Source: Pseudomonadota bacterium (GTDB lineage Bacteria; Pseudomonadota; Alphaproteobacteria; Rhizobiales; Beijerinckiaceae). From it: 7,553 nt of DNA. The DNA lies in assembly GCA_021812505.1 (NCBI GenBank), contig JAKANG010000052.1:1-7553 (forward strand). Reading direction: 5' to 3'. The position numbers and the translations under genes are program-made. The notes under the pieces were generated by a model. It saw only the letters and a list, made by a program, of their open reading frames with translations, was not told where the DNA came from and ran no database searches. Below, in pieces: positions 1-5,999 of this stretch; positions within the stretch are counted from its first letter, which is position 1, and each line of letters opens with the position of its first letter.

Positions 1-80
1 GCAAGCGCCTCCGGGTCCGAATAGGTCGGAACCTGTACGATCGGCTTGGATCTCCAGCTGTCGGGCGACCAACGTTCCAT
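1..80 (-). CDS. Class II DAHP synthase (3-deoxy-7-phosphoheptulonate synthase), N-terminal 26 codons, cut by the left edge
   Basis: This gene encodes the enzyme that condenses phosphoenolpyruvate with erythrose 4-phosphate to DAHP, the first cytosolic step of the shikimate pathway. Only the N-terminus is inside the window. The minus strand from the ATG at 80 reads MERWSPDSWRSKPIVQVPTY and then SDPEAL. The pattern W-(S/T)-P-(D/E)-S-W-R-x-x-P, then Q-x-P-x-Y-x-D-x-x-A-L, is the hallmark start of the class II (plant/Mycobacterium type) family, and is unlike the class I AroF/G/H enzymes of E. coli. A GGAG lies 11 bases before the ATG, a little far; a GTG directly before the ATG is an alternative start. 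The gene points away from the window and is separated from the upstream same-strand gene by about 200 bases, so it probably has its own promoter. The symbol varies between organisms (aroF or aroG), so none is given. The catalytic residues lie outside the window. Confidence 0.85.
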   Translation of the reverse strand, partial: MERWSPDSWRSKPIVQVPTYSDPEAL

Positions 81-97
81 CACGCGCAAAACTCCAG

Positions 98-115
98 ATG
101 CGGTCCGCGCCGCAT
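98..115 (-). repeat. Perfect 6-bp inverted repeat in the leader of the DAHP synthase gene
   Basis: ATGCGG and CCGCAT are separated by six bases. On the minus strand the second arm ends directly beside the CTGGAG that serves as the ribosome binding site of the DAHP synthase gene. A GC-rich hairpin here could influence initiation, or the repeat could bind a regulator. A 6-bp stem can easily occur by chance in DNA this rich in G+C. Confidence 0.35.
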
Positions 116-137
116 GACGAGATATGGGAAAGCCGGG

Positions 138-165
138 TCTATACACCACCGCGGCCCGCGCGCAA
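138..165 (-). promoter_or_regulatory. Candidate sigma-70 promoter for the DAHP synthase gene
   Basis: On the minus strand TTGCGC (165-160) and TATAGA (143-138) are spaced 16 bases apart, about 58 bases before the ATG at 80. The -10 matches the TATAAT consensus at four of six positions and the -35 is moderate. It is the best promoter-like pair seen in the 202-base gap 81-282, which otherwise holds no convincing gene. Confidence 0.3.
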
Positions 166-282
166 AACCGTCATTCGGCCAATCTGCCGCCCGAAAGCGG
201 CGCCTTTGCGGCGGGGAGCGGTCATGATCGCGGTTCGTTCAGCGCAATCTGCGCGTCGGATCGCCGGAGGGCTTTCGCCGAC

Positions 283-1446
283 TCACGCCGCGCCCCAATA
301 AGGCGTCGCGACGCCTTCGCCGCAATCGGCCTCGACCAGCTGGCGGCGAACTTCCAGAAGCTGTTCGAGCAGGGCCGGTTCGGCGCGGCCGTAGGCTTCG
401 GCGTCGGGCACGCGGCGGACGACGACGCCTAAAAGTTCGGTGATGGCGTTGCCGATCGAATTCTGGCTGATGGTGACGATCAGCTTGCCGGCGTCGTTGC
501 GGTAGATGAGCTGCTTGAAGGCCGGCTGCCAGCGGATGGCGTTGGCGTATTTCGCGTCGACGATGCAGCGGTCGCGCACCATTTTGGCGGCCTTGAGGAA
601 GGCGTTGTTATGCAGCAGATTATTTTCCACGAGGTCGGGGAAATGGATATGATCCGGCATCGGCGCGTTGCGGATCGACACCTGGCCGAAAAAGGCGCGG
701 TAGAAGTCGATGAATCCCTTGAGGATGACGTCATATTCCCGCCAGAAGCGATGGTCGGACAGGTCGGCGGCGCCGCCGGCCGCTTCCCAGCTCGGCAGGC
801 CTTGAGGATACCCGGTCAGGGCGATCCTGCACGAACCGGGCTGGCAGGGCCGCAGCACCCGCAGGTCGAGCCCGTCGAAGAAATGGCGATAGACGTCGCG
901 CAGATAGGCCTGGAACAGCGAGTTCTGGCCGCCGTCGGTCAGGTTCGGGTTGTCGGGATCGGCCAGAGGCGCCGCCGCCAGCTCGGCCTTGTTGAAGACG
1001 ATGAAATGATTGTGCAGCATGCGGATGCTCGGCACGCCGGGCGAGGTCAGCGGCCAGGTGGCGTCGAGACTCGCCTCGCCGCACAGAACCAGATGCCTTT
1101 CCGCGTCGGGGTAGCGCTCCAGCATGAAAGAGAACAGGATTTCGTTCATCCGGTTCCAGACATTCTTGACCGGCTCGGGCACCTGGGTGCGGCGAACGGG
1201 GCGGCCGAGCGGATCGAGAATGGTTTTTGAGGTGTTGTAGATAATCGAGGTGTCGAACAGATTGCTGTGGCCGAGCGCCTTGCGGTAGAGCAGCAGGCCT
1301 TCCGGGTTGCGCAACAGGCCGTTGTTGCCGGTCAGGTCGTCGAGATTCTCGGTGCTGTTGAAGAATTCGTTGGGCTTCATGCCTTCCGGCACGTCGAGCG
1401 GGATCGGACGGAACGGGGTGACGATCTCTCTCGGTCCTGACTGCAT
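283..1446 (-). CDS. Uncharacterised 387-residue soluble protein with H-N-H and H-I-H clusters
   Basis: I do not recognise the family. The start is set by AAGGAG placed six bases before the ATG at 1446; the ATG at 1452 abuts the same Shine-Dalgarno sequence with no spacing and is less likely. The frame stays open upstream to 2406, but that stretch belongs to a frameshifted transporter (1515-2555), not to this protein. No signal peptide or membrane segment is visible, so it is probably cytosolic. The composition is well ordered, with many aromatic and Asn residues, which argues for a real fold. Notable segments are a conserved-looking N-terminal half (NEFFNSTENLDDLTGNNGLL, residues 26-45), RMLHNHFIVF at 142-151, MPDHIHFPD at 263-271 and a charged C-terminal helix near 354-374. 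The H-N-H followed by a beta-like FIVF is reminiscent of HIT/GalT-type nucleotide-binding folds, or the histidines could bind metal; both ideas are weak inference. It follows the broken transporter by 68 bases and precedes the DAHP synthase gene. Confidence 0.8.
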   Translation of the reverse strand: MQSGPREIVTPFRPIPLDVPEGMKPNEFFNSTENLDDLTGNNGLLRNPEGLLLYRKALGHSNLFDTSIIYNTSKTILDPLGRPVRRTQVPEPVKNVWNRMNEILFSFMLERYPDAERHLVLCGEASLDATWPLTSPGVPSIRMLHNHFIVFNKAELAAAPLADPDNPNLTDGGQNSLFQAYLRDVYRHFFDGLDLRVLRPCQPGSCRIALTGYPQGLPSWEAAGGAADLSDHRFWREYDVILKGFIDFYRAFFGQVSIRNAPMPDHIHFPDLVENNLLHNNAFLKAAKMVRDRCIVDAKYANAIRWQPAFKQLIYRNDAGKLIVTISQNSIGNAITELLGVVVRRVPDAEAYGRAEPALLEQLLEVRRQLVEADCGEGVATPYWGAA

Positions 1447-1514
1447 GTTCATCTCCTTGGGCGCGGCAATAATTTCTGTATGGCGCGGCTTGTCGCGCGC
1501 GGCGTTGCGCCTGG

Positions 1515-2555
1515 TCAAAGTCTCGCGCGAGGGGCGCCGCCGTCGCTCGCGCTGGACTGCGCCGGGGTTTGGCCTAACATGAACTTTGCCGCAAGCCCTG
1601 GCGAAAATCCTTTTGGCGGAAAATTTTTCGTTTGCCCGAACCATGGCGCCGCCTGCGGGGCGCGCCGGACGCTGACGCCGGCGCTCATCATGTCGGGTCG
1701 TTTCGGCCGCCGAGGCGCCCCCCAGATGAAACTCAGCATGGCCGGCGCAAGGGTCTGGAACAGGGCGTAGGCCAGGGAGGGCGGCGTTGACGGCCGGCGT
1801 GCCGGGAAAGCTGAAGGTCGCGATAAGGAGGCCGACGCCGACATTGCGGTCGCCGGTTGAAAAGGCCATGGCCCTTCGGCGGCCGCCGCTCCGGCCTCCG
1901 AGAAGCCATCCCGCGCCGACGCTCGCCAGCGCCAGCGCCAGCATGCCGGCGTAGCTGAGAGGCCGAACGCCGAGCAGAAACTCGTAGTGCGCGGCGATGA
2001 TCGATCCGACCGTCAGCAAGTTGAGGGCGAGGCGCACGCGCTTCGACGGCTCCGCCAGCCTTGCGGCCAGTTCCGGCCGCCGGGCCCCGATCAGCAGGCC
2101 GGCGGCAAGCGGCAGCAGCTGGGTCGCAAGCAGCGTCGCGTCCATTTTCACGACATCGATGGCGAGACCCTGGTCGCCCGCCGCTAGCGGCAGCACCAGT
2201 TTCAGCGCGAGCAGCGAGAGAAACGCCGAGGACGCCGCCAGCAGCGCCATCAGGCCCGCGGAAACCGGAACGTCGCCCATGGCCAGAGCTGTGAAGGGCG
2301 GCCCATAGGGCGCCCCCGGACAGACCGCGACGATCAGGAAACCGGCGGCCACGAAAGCCGGCGATCGGAACAGCAGCAGCAGCGCGACCGCGCTGAGCGG
2401 AACCACAACATAATTGGCGAGCGCTGCGGCTGCGTCGAGCCCCGCATTGGCGCGACCGCGGCGATCTGCGACATTGTCACGCCGAGGCCGACCGTCACCA
2501 TCAACTGGATCAGCGTGGCATTGACCAGGACGCTGATGAGACGATCGACTGGCAT
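1515..2555 (-). pseudogene. BASS-family (bile acid:sodium symporter superfamily) transporter, broken by frameshifts
   Basis: The family consists of multi-pass inner-membrane transporters that move organic acids with sodium. The protein must be assembled from two frames. Residues MPVDRLISVLVNATLIQLMV onward start at 2555 (GGAG nine bases upstream) and run to about 2451. The frame then shifts, consistent with one lost base, and continues RANAGLDAAAALANYVVVPL, the family-typical CPGAPYGPPFTALAMGDVP and FSTGDRNVGVGLLIATFSFP, down to about 1780. There one extra base in the run at 1775-1781 returns it to the first frame with LAYALFQTLAPAMLSFIWG. Without repair, translation from 2555 stops at 2334 after 73 residues. 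The last 55 or so residues before the stop at 1515 look non-native; a shift at the six-C run 1718-1723 would instead end the protein at a double stop, 1685-1690, giving the usual length of about 290 residues. The gene starts 43 bases after the DUF2254 stop, suggesting a shared transcript. Genuine decay and sequence error both remain possible. Confidence 0.78.
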
Positions 2556-2598
2556 GCGGCGCGGCTCCAGGGTTGGCGCGCGCGGCGCCCGATGACCG

Positions 2599-3882
2599 TC
2601 ACGTCCGGCCGGCGACGCTCCCGCCGCCGAGCCCCTGCATGTCGGGCGCGCGCGCCAGCGCCTGGTCTTCGGGCGAGAAATAAAACCGGTCGATGGCCTG
2701 GTCTAGCAAGCGAAGTTCCTGCCGGAGCGGCGGGCGCCGGCGTTCCGGCAGGTTGGCGATCAGGTCTTCGATCATCGCGCGCAGGCGCCGCGCGATCTGA
2801 AAATTTCCGGCGCCATAGAGGCGGATCTCGCTGCAGGCGAGCTGGACGAAATCGTCCCAGTTCGGCGTTCTCAGCACCAGCCGTCCCTTGCCGTCGGCGT
2901 CGGCCACGATCTCGTCGTGCAGATGGCGCTGGCCGATCAGGCGCAGCAGGCGGTGGAGCTGGTCGATTGCCAGCACCCCCGTCGTCGGATCGTTGATCGC
3001 CGGCGACAGGGCCTTGATGGCGACGTCGACGATCACGCGCAGCGCGAAGGTCGCGTCCTGCTCGATCGTCCGCTCAGGCGCGAGCGCGACCGAACCGGTC
3101 AATCGTTTCTGATCCACCGCCCGTTGGCCGCCGAAAAGCCTGAACAGGGGGTCGCCGGCGCCCACGAAATCGCCGACCCGCGGAACCAGCTCGACGAGAC
3201 AATCCGCGCGCCGCGCCTCCGCGACCAAAGCGGGAATATTGACGGCGATCACCACGCCCGCGCCGCCGCGATGCGGGATTGCGAGGATCGGCTCGCCGAG
3301 AGGCGGCGCGCGCAACCCCCCATCGGCGGCCTGGACCGGTCTCGGATAGACGTCCTTGACCACCTGTCGCCCGTCCTCGGCGATGCGCCATAATATCGAG
3401 CCCGGCCGCAGGAGCCGCGCCGCGTAATCGATGAGGTAGAGGAAGGCGGCGACCGAAGCCAGACCGAGAAAGCCGGCGAGCCAGAGAATCAATCGGGGGC
3501 CGGACGGCCCGAGCCGCGCGCCGGCGCCAATGGCGAAGAGAAGGGTGAAGACGAAAAGCCCAGCCGTCAGCCGGATGACATTGTCGCGCAGCAGCGCGGT
3601 CGCGATGATCCTCGGGGTCAGCTGGCCCGAGGCGACCTGGATGGCGACGAGAATGGAGCCGAAGGTGAAGACCAGAAAGGACAGCGTCAGCGTGATGATG
3701 GTTTGCAGCGCCGTCGCCGTGGCCTCCTGCGCAAGCGGCCACAGCGGCGTCCAGTCCAGCTTGCCACTGAGGGCAAGAGCGCCGCGCAGGACGATCTGTT
3801 CGACGACCAGCGCGATGAAGGGGACGACCCAGAGCGAGGAGCCGATATAGCTCCTGATCCCGTACCATCGGTTCCAGGCCAT
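2599..3882 (-). CDS. DUF2254 family predicted inner-membrane protein
   Basis: This is a 427-residue protein of the DUF2254 family, whose biochemical role is unknown. Four hydrophobic segments lie at about residues 16-36, 62-84, 103-121 and 131-151, followed by a soluble domain. The soluble part carries the family signature: QDATFALRVIVDVAIKALSP at 275-294, continuing AINDPTTG. The start at 3882 gives MAWNRWYGIRSYIGSSLW, the usual opening for the family, with a GAGGGG about six bases upstream. A longer reading from TTG at 3927 would add 15 residues of unlikely sequence. It lies 84 bases downstream of the DUF3300 gene and 43 bases upstream of the BASS transporter remnant, all on the same strand. 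The gene appears intact and of normal family length. Local charge just before and after the membrane segments suggests a large cytoplasmic C-terminal domain, but topology is inferred only. Confidence 0.9.
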   Translation of the reverse strand: MAWNRWYGIRSYIGSSLWVVPFIALVVEQIVLRGALALSGKLDWTPLWPLAQEATATALQTIITLTLSFLVFTFGSILVAIQVASGQLTPRIIATALLRDNVIRLTAGLFVFTLLFAIGAGARLGPSGPRLILWLAGFLGLASVAAFLYLIDYAARLLRPGSILWRIAEDGRQVVKDVYPRPVQAADGGLRAPPLGEPILAIPHRGGAGVVIAVNIPALVAEARRADCLVELVPRVGDFVGAGDPLFRLFGGQRAVDQKRLTGSVALAPERTIEQDATFALRVIVDVAIKALSPAINDPTTGVLAIDQLHRLLRLIGQRHLHDEIVADADGKGRLVLRTPNWDDFVQLACSEIRLYGAGNFQIARRLRAMIEDLIANLPERRRPPLRQELRLLDQAIDRFYFSPEDQALARAPDMQGLGGGSVAGRT

Positions 3883-3925
3883 GGGGCGTCCCCTCGTCAA
3901 ATTGGCGAGTCTGGCGCCGCCCCGC

Positions 3926-3943
3926 AAAAAGCGCGACGGCGCT
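3926..3943 (-). terminator. Weak intrinsic terminator-like hairpin after the DUF3300 gene
   Basis: On the minus strand AGCGC-CGTC-GCGCT (3943-3930) forms a perfect 5-bp stem with a 4-base loop and runs into a short T tract (3930-3926). It begins 24 bases past the stop of the DUF3300 gene. A five-A run also flanks the plus-strand side, so the element could be bidirectional. The stem is short, so termination would be partial at best and DUF2254 may still be read from the same transcript. Confidence 0.35.
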
Positions 3944-3966
3944 AAAAATTTCGCCTGGCGCGTCGA

Positions 3967-5613
3967 TCAATAGATCGTCGTCGGCGAAGCGCCGGGGATA
4001 CGCCCTCCCGAAGCCTCCCAGGCGTCGTAGCTTTGGAATTTTACGCCGATCTTGTCGTACTCGACCCGCAGATAGCCGTCTTTGGCGCGGAAGACGGCGT
4101 CCGGCATGACGGCTTTGACCTCCTGCGCCATGACGCCGACAAAGGCCTTGTGGCCGCCGTTATAGACGAAGCGATAGAAGCCGAGCCCATTGGGCATAAC
4201 GCCCAGAAGCGTGACGTCGTGCTTCAGCCTGAGATCGGAGCGCCGCCCACCGCGTCCGCCGCCACGGAACCCGCCGCGACCGCCGCCTCTCATTCCGCCA
4301 CGAAAGCCGGCCGCCCTCATGCCGCCGGCGCGCATGCCGCCCCTGTGAAACCCTCCGGCGCGCATTCCGCCGCGGGGTGCGGCGCGACCGGCCGCCGGGC
4401 GCGCTTTCGCCCCCTGTCCGGCCCTGCCGCGCTTGACTTTGCCGCCGGTAGGCCGCGTGGACGGCCGCGCGGCGCCGGCCGAGGGCCGGCCTGGCTTCCC
4501 CATTCCAGCGCCGGGGCGTCCCGCGCCGCCAACCCCTCCAACTCCGCCGGGTCGACCGACGCCGCCTGGGCCGCCGACACCCCCGACACCCCCGACGCCT
4601 CCAATCCCGCCGGGCCGTCCGGCTCCCCCGACGCCGCCGATTCCGCCGGGGCGTCCGCTCGGGCGGTAGCCGGCGCCGGGCGCCCAGGGACGGTTGGCGA
4701 CGCCGTTTGCGATGCTTCCGGGCGGGACGGGCGCGCCGGGACGCCAGCCTGCGTAAGGCGGGCGCCAGGCTGGATAGCCCGGCCAGACCGGGCGGTAGAT
4801 CGCGCCCGTGCCCCAGTTCCAGTAATTCCCTCGCCATAGCGACCCGATCGCGACGCCGGCGCCGAAGACCAGCAGGCCCGTGGCCACGGCGACGGCCGGG
4901 TCATAGCCCGGCCAGCCGTAAACGCCGGCCGGATTATAGCTCGGCGCATAGATGACATTGGGGTCGGCGGATTCAATCACCACGACCTCGCGCCCGCCTT
5001 GGGTCTGCCGGGAAACCGTCTGCTGCGGCGTCGTCTTGAGGGCGCCCGCCGCCATGGCCTTGGCGCGAAGGTTTTGGATGGCGTTGGCGACGTCCTGGGG
5101 CTGGTTGACGGTCGCGTCGCCGAGGCTCGTCGTCCAGTCGAGGTCGGCGTTGAGTTTCCTGATGACGTCCGGGAAACGCACGAGGGCCTTGACCGACGGG
5201 TCCCAGCTCTGGGCGTCCGCTTCGGAAAAATCCTGCTTGGCGACGGCCGCCGCGTTGGCGTCCAGCCATCGCGCGGCCATGACGATTTCGAGCGGATAGG
5301 CGCAAGCCGGCAGGATCTGTGCGAGCAGGGAATCGGGATAGAGCGCGATTGGCGCGAGCATCTGTTCGAGCTGCGCCTGGGTATATTTCGGCGCCGGCGT
5401 GGTGGCCGGGGCCGCCTGCTCGGTCGTCGGGACAGGCCCCGGGGCGGCCACGGGCGGGGGCGCTTCCGCCGAGGGTGGGGCCGATTCGGGAGGAGGGTTT
5501 CCGGAGGCTGGAGCATCCTGCGCGAAGGCGTATTCGGGCGTCAGCCCGATCAGGAGGCAAGCAAGGCTGCTCAACAACTTGTTCGCCAATTTCCGAGGTC
5601 TTCTCTGGTTCAT
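3967..5613 (-). CDS. Secreted DUF3300 protein with glycine-rich stalk and C-terminal S74 intramolecular chaperone domain
   Basis: This is a 548-residue exported protein of unknown function. Residues 1-31 form a signal peptide with a basic start, a hydrophobic core and a plausible AFA|QD cleavage site. Residues 36-75 are a Pro/Ala linker. DUF3300 follows at about 78-265 (QLEQMLAPIALYPDSLLAQI near 81-100, WLDAN, SADPNVIYAPSYNP near 215-228) and includes a hydrophobic stretch at 240-260. A Trp/Pro region leads into GG-x repeats at 318-372 and Arg/Gly/Met repeats at 415-458. The last 90 residues resemble the Peptidase_S74 domain of phage tail spikes and fibres: SDLRLKHDV begins at S459, and YVGVMAQEV-like FVGVMAQEVKAVMPDAV follows. 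In that family Ser and Lys five residues apart drive self-cleavage after trimer folding; S459 and K464 have that spacing. The start at 5613 has GAGGTGA about six bases upstream. It is the first minus-strand gene of the cluster. A trimeric surface or periplasmic stalk released by autocleavage is inference. Confidence 0.9.
   Translation of the reverse strand: MNQRRPRKLANKLLSSLACLLIGLTPEYAFAQDAPASGNPPPESAPPSAEAPPPVAAPGPVPTTEQAAPATTPAPKYTQAQLEQMLAPIALYPDSLLAQILPACAYPLEIVMAARWLDANAAAVAKQDFSEADAQSWDPSVKALVRFPDVIRKLNADLDWTTSLGDATVNQPQDVANAIQNLRAKAMAAGALKTTPQQTVSRQTQGGREVVVIESADPNVIYAPSYNPAGVYGWPGYDPAVAVATGLLVFGAGVAIGSLWRGNYWNWGTGAIYRPVWPGYPAWRPPYAGWRPGAPVPPGSIANGVANRPWAPGAGYRPSGRPGGIGGVGGAGRPGGIGGVGGVGGVGGPGGVGRPGGVGGVGGAGRPGAGMGKPGRPSAGAARPSTRPTGGKVKRGRAGQGAKARPAAGRAAPRGGMRAGGFHRGGMRAGGMRAAGFRGGMRGGGRGGFRGGGRGGRRSDLRLKHDVTLLGVMPNGLGFYRFVYNGGHKAFVGVMAQEVKAVMPDAVFRAKDGYLRVEYDKIGVKFQSYDAWEASGGRIPGASPTTIY
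4240..4371 (-). repeat. Arg/Gly/Met-rich repeat tract (residues 415-458) before the S74 domain
   Basis: Imperfect GGMRAGG, GFRGG and GGGRGG units make a strongly basic, glycine-rich linker that ends exactly at the predicted self-cleavage Ser459. It resembles RGG-type segments that bind nucleic acid or polyanions, or it may simply be a flexible spacer. Confidence 0.7.
4504..4662 (-). repeat. GG-x triplet repeats (residues 318-370) in the DUF3300 protein
   Basis: The protein reads as GG(V/I/A/P) triplets grouped into a larger unit that begins GRPGG(I/V)GGVGG and occurs three times (from about residues 320, 332 and 353). The DNA shows matching 9-base periodicity. Such tracts expand and contract by slippage, so length variation among strains is likely. 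On the opposite strand they produce a spurious Pro-Thr-rich open frame. Confidence 0.8.
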
Positions 5614-5687
5614 GGCCGTTCACCTCGCCTCAATGTCGTCAGACAAGCATTCGTCCGGACGCGCCGCTTCTCGGGGGCTATTTGCAG

Positions 5688-5715
5688 CACATATCTTGCG
5701 CCGATCGACAGCCAA
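5688..5715 (-). promoter_or_regulatory. Candidate promoter for the DUF3300 gene
   Basis: On the minus strand TTGGCT (5715-5710) and TATGTG (5693-5688) are 16 bases apart, about 75 bases before the start codon at 5613. A second, weaker -35 (TTGAGC) lies immediately upstream at 5721-5716. I see no GGAAC-N18/19-CGTT general-stress (EcfG) promoter in this interval. Confidence 0.3.
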
Positions 5716-5725
5716 GCTCAACCCC

Positions 5726-5754
5726 TGCTTTTCCTCAGGAAAAGCCGGTATATT
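5726..5754 (+). promoter_or_regulatory. Candidate promoter for the small channel-like ORF
   Basis: TGCTTT (5726-5731) and TATATT (5749-5754) are 17 bases apart, and transcription would start about 38 bases before the ATG at 5799. The -10 is strong for such GC-rich DNA; the -35 is weak, as expected for a regulated promoter. A perfect palindrome covers the -35 and spacer. Confidence 0.4.
5727..5745. promoter_or_regulatory. 19-bp perfect palindrome, candidate operator between divergent genes
   Basis: GCTTTTCC and GGAAAAGC flank the central TCA, giving 8-bp perfect arms. The site lies in the 185-base divergent intergenic region, over the -35 and spacer of the plus-strand candidate promoter and 11 bases upstream of the minus-strand candidate -35. 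That position would let a dimeric regulator repress the plus-strand gene and touch the DUF3300 promoter. No regulator gene is visible in the window. The arms are AT-richer than their surroundings, so chance is less likely than for a GC stem. Confidence 0.5.
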
Positions 5755-5798
5755 GTGGAGCAACGCCCCCCGGGCCAACGTTTTCTCCGGAGGCCGCA

Positions 5799-5999
5799 AT
5801 GTCCCGCCTGGAAACCCGAAACGCGGCGGTGAGGCGGCGGTTCCTCATCTTTTTCTCGCGGGAGTCGCGGATCATTTCGCCGATCATGGTCTCCCTCGCG
5901 CTCGCGCAGATCGCTTTGGGCGTTTTCGCCGGCCTCATCGAACATTGGTCGCTCGGACATTCGATCTGGTTTACCTTCGCGCCGCACCGCTTCGATTGA
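5799..5999 (+). CDS. Small one-TM protein resembling the front half of a two-TM potassium channel; possible gene remnant
   Basis: This 66-residue ORF starts at the ATG at 5799 with a strong GGAGG five bases upstream. A basic N-terminus (about residues 1-22) precedes one membrane helix, about residues 27-44 (SPIMVSLALAQIALGVFAGL spans 26-45), then IEHWSLGHSIWFTF. The last segment matches the run into the pore helix of two-TM ion channels, where one expects something like WSLGDAIYFTFVTGLTIGYGD. Here the sequence turns instead to APHRFD and stops. The GYGD selectivity filter and second membrane helix are absent, and neither other forward frame up to the next gene supplies them. It is therefore either a truncated channel gene or a genuine small membrane protein derived from one. 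The intact ribosome binding site and promoter mean it may still be expressed. The SulP gene starts 67 bases downstream on the same strand. The channel resemblance comes from memory of the family. Confidence 0.6.
   Translation: MSRLETRNAAVRRRFLIFFSRESRIISPIMVSLALAQIALGVFAGLIEHWSLGHSIWFTFAPHRFD

Noticed and set aside
186..201. GCCGC/GCGGC hairpin between the unknown gene and DAHP synthase, considered as a terminator
   Set aside because: The stem is only five pairs and no T tract follows on either strand.
98..432. Two overlapping plus-strand frames at the left end
   Set aside because: Low-information Arg/Ala composition, no ribosome binding site, and overlap with the 3' end of the unknown minus-strand gene.
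2334..2555. Programmed ribosomal frameshift in the transporter
   Set aside because: No slippery heptamer or obvious stimulatory structure is seen at 2451, the family is not known for recoding, and a second shift would also be needed.
3074..3970. 298-codon minus-strand frame overlapping DUF2254
   Set aside because: Arg/Gly/Ala-rich composition without motifs, in an alternative frame of a recognised gene.
4433..4669. Plus-strand Pro/Thr-rich open frame (PPTPPTPP repeats)
   Set aside because: It is the antisense reading of the glycine-rich repeats of the DUF3300 protein and has no independent start signal.
4033..4839. 268-codon plus-strand open frame opposite the DUF3300 gene
   Set aside because: It lies wholly antisense to a gene with clear domains; long antisense frames are expected in GC-rich DNA.
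5599..5613. Lipoprotein reading of the DUF3300 signal peptide (SLAC at residues 16-19)
   Set aside because: The cysteine falls inside the hydrophobic core with too few residues before it; AFA|QD at 31/32 is a better signal peptidase I site.
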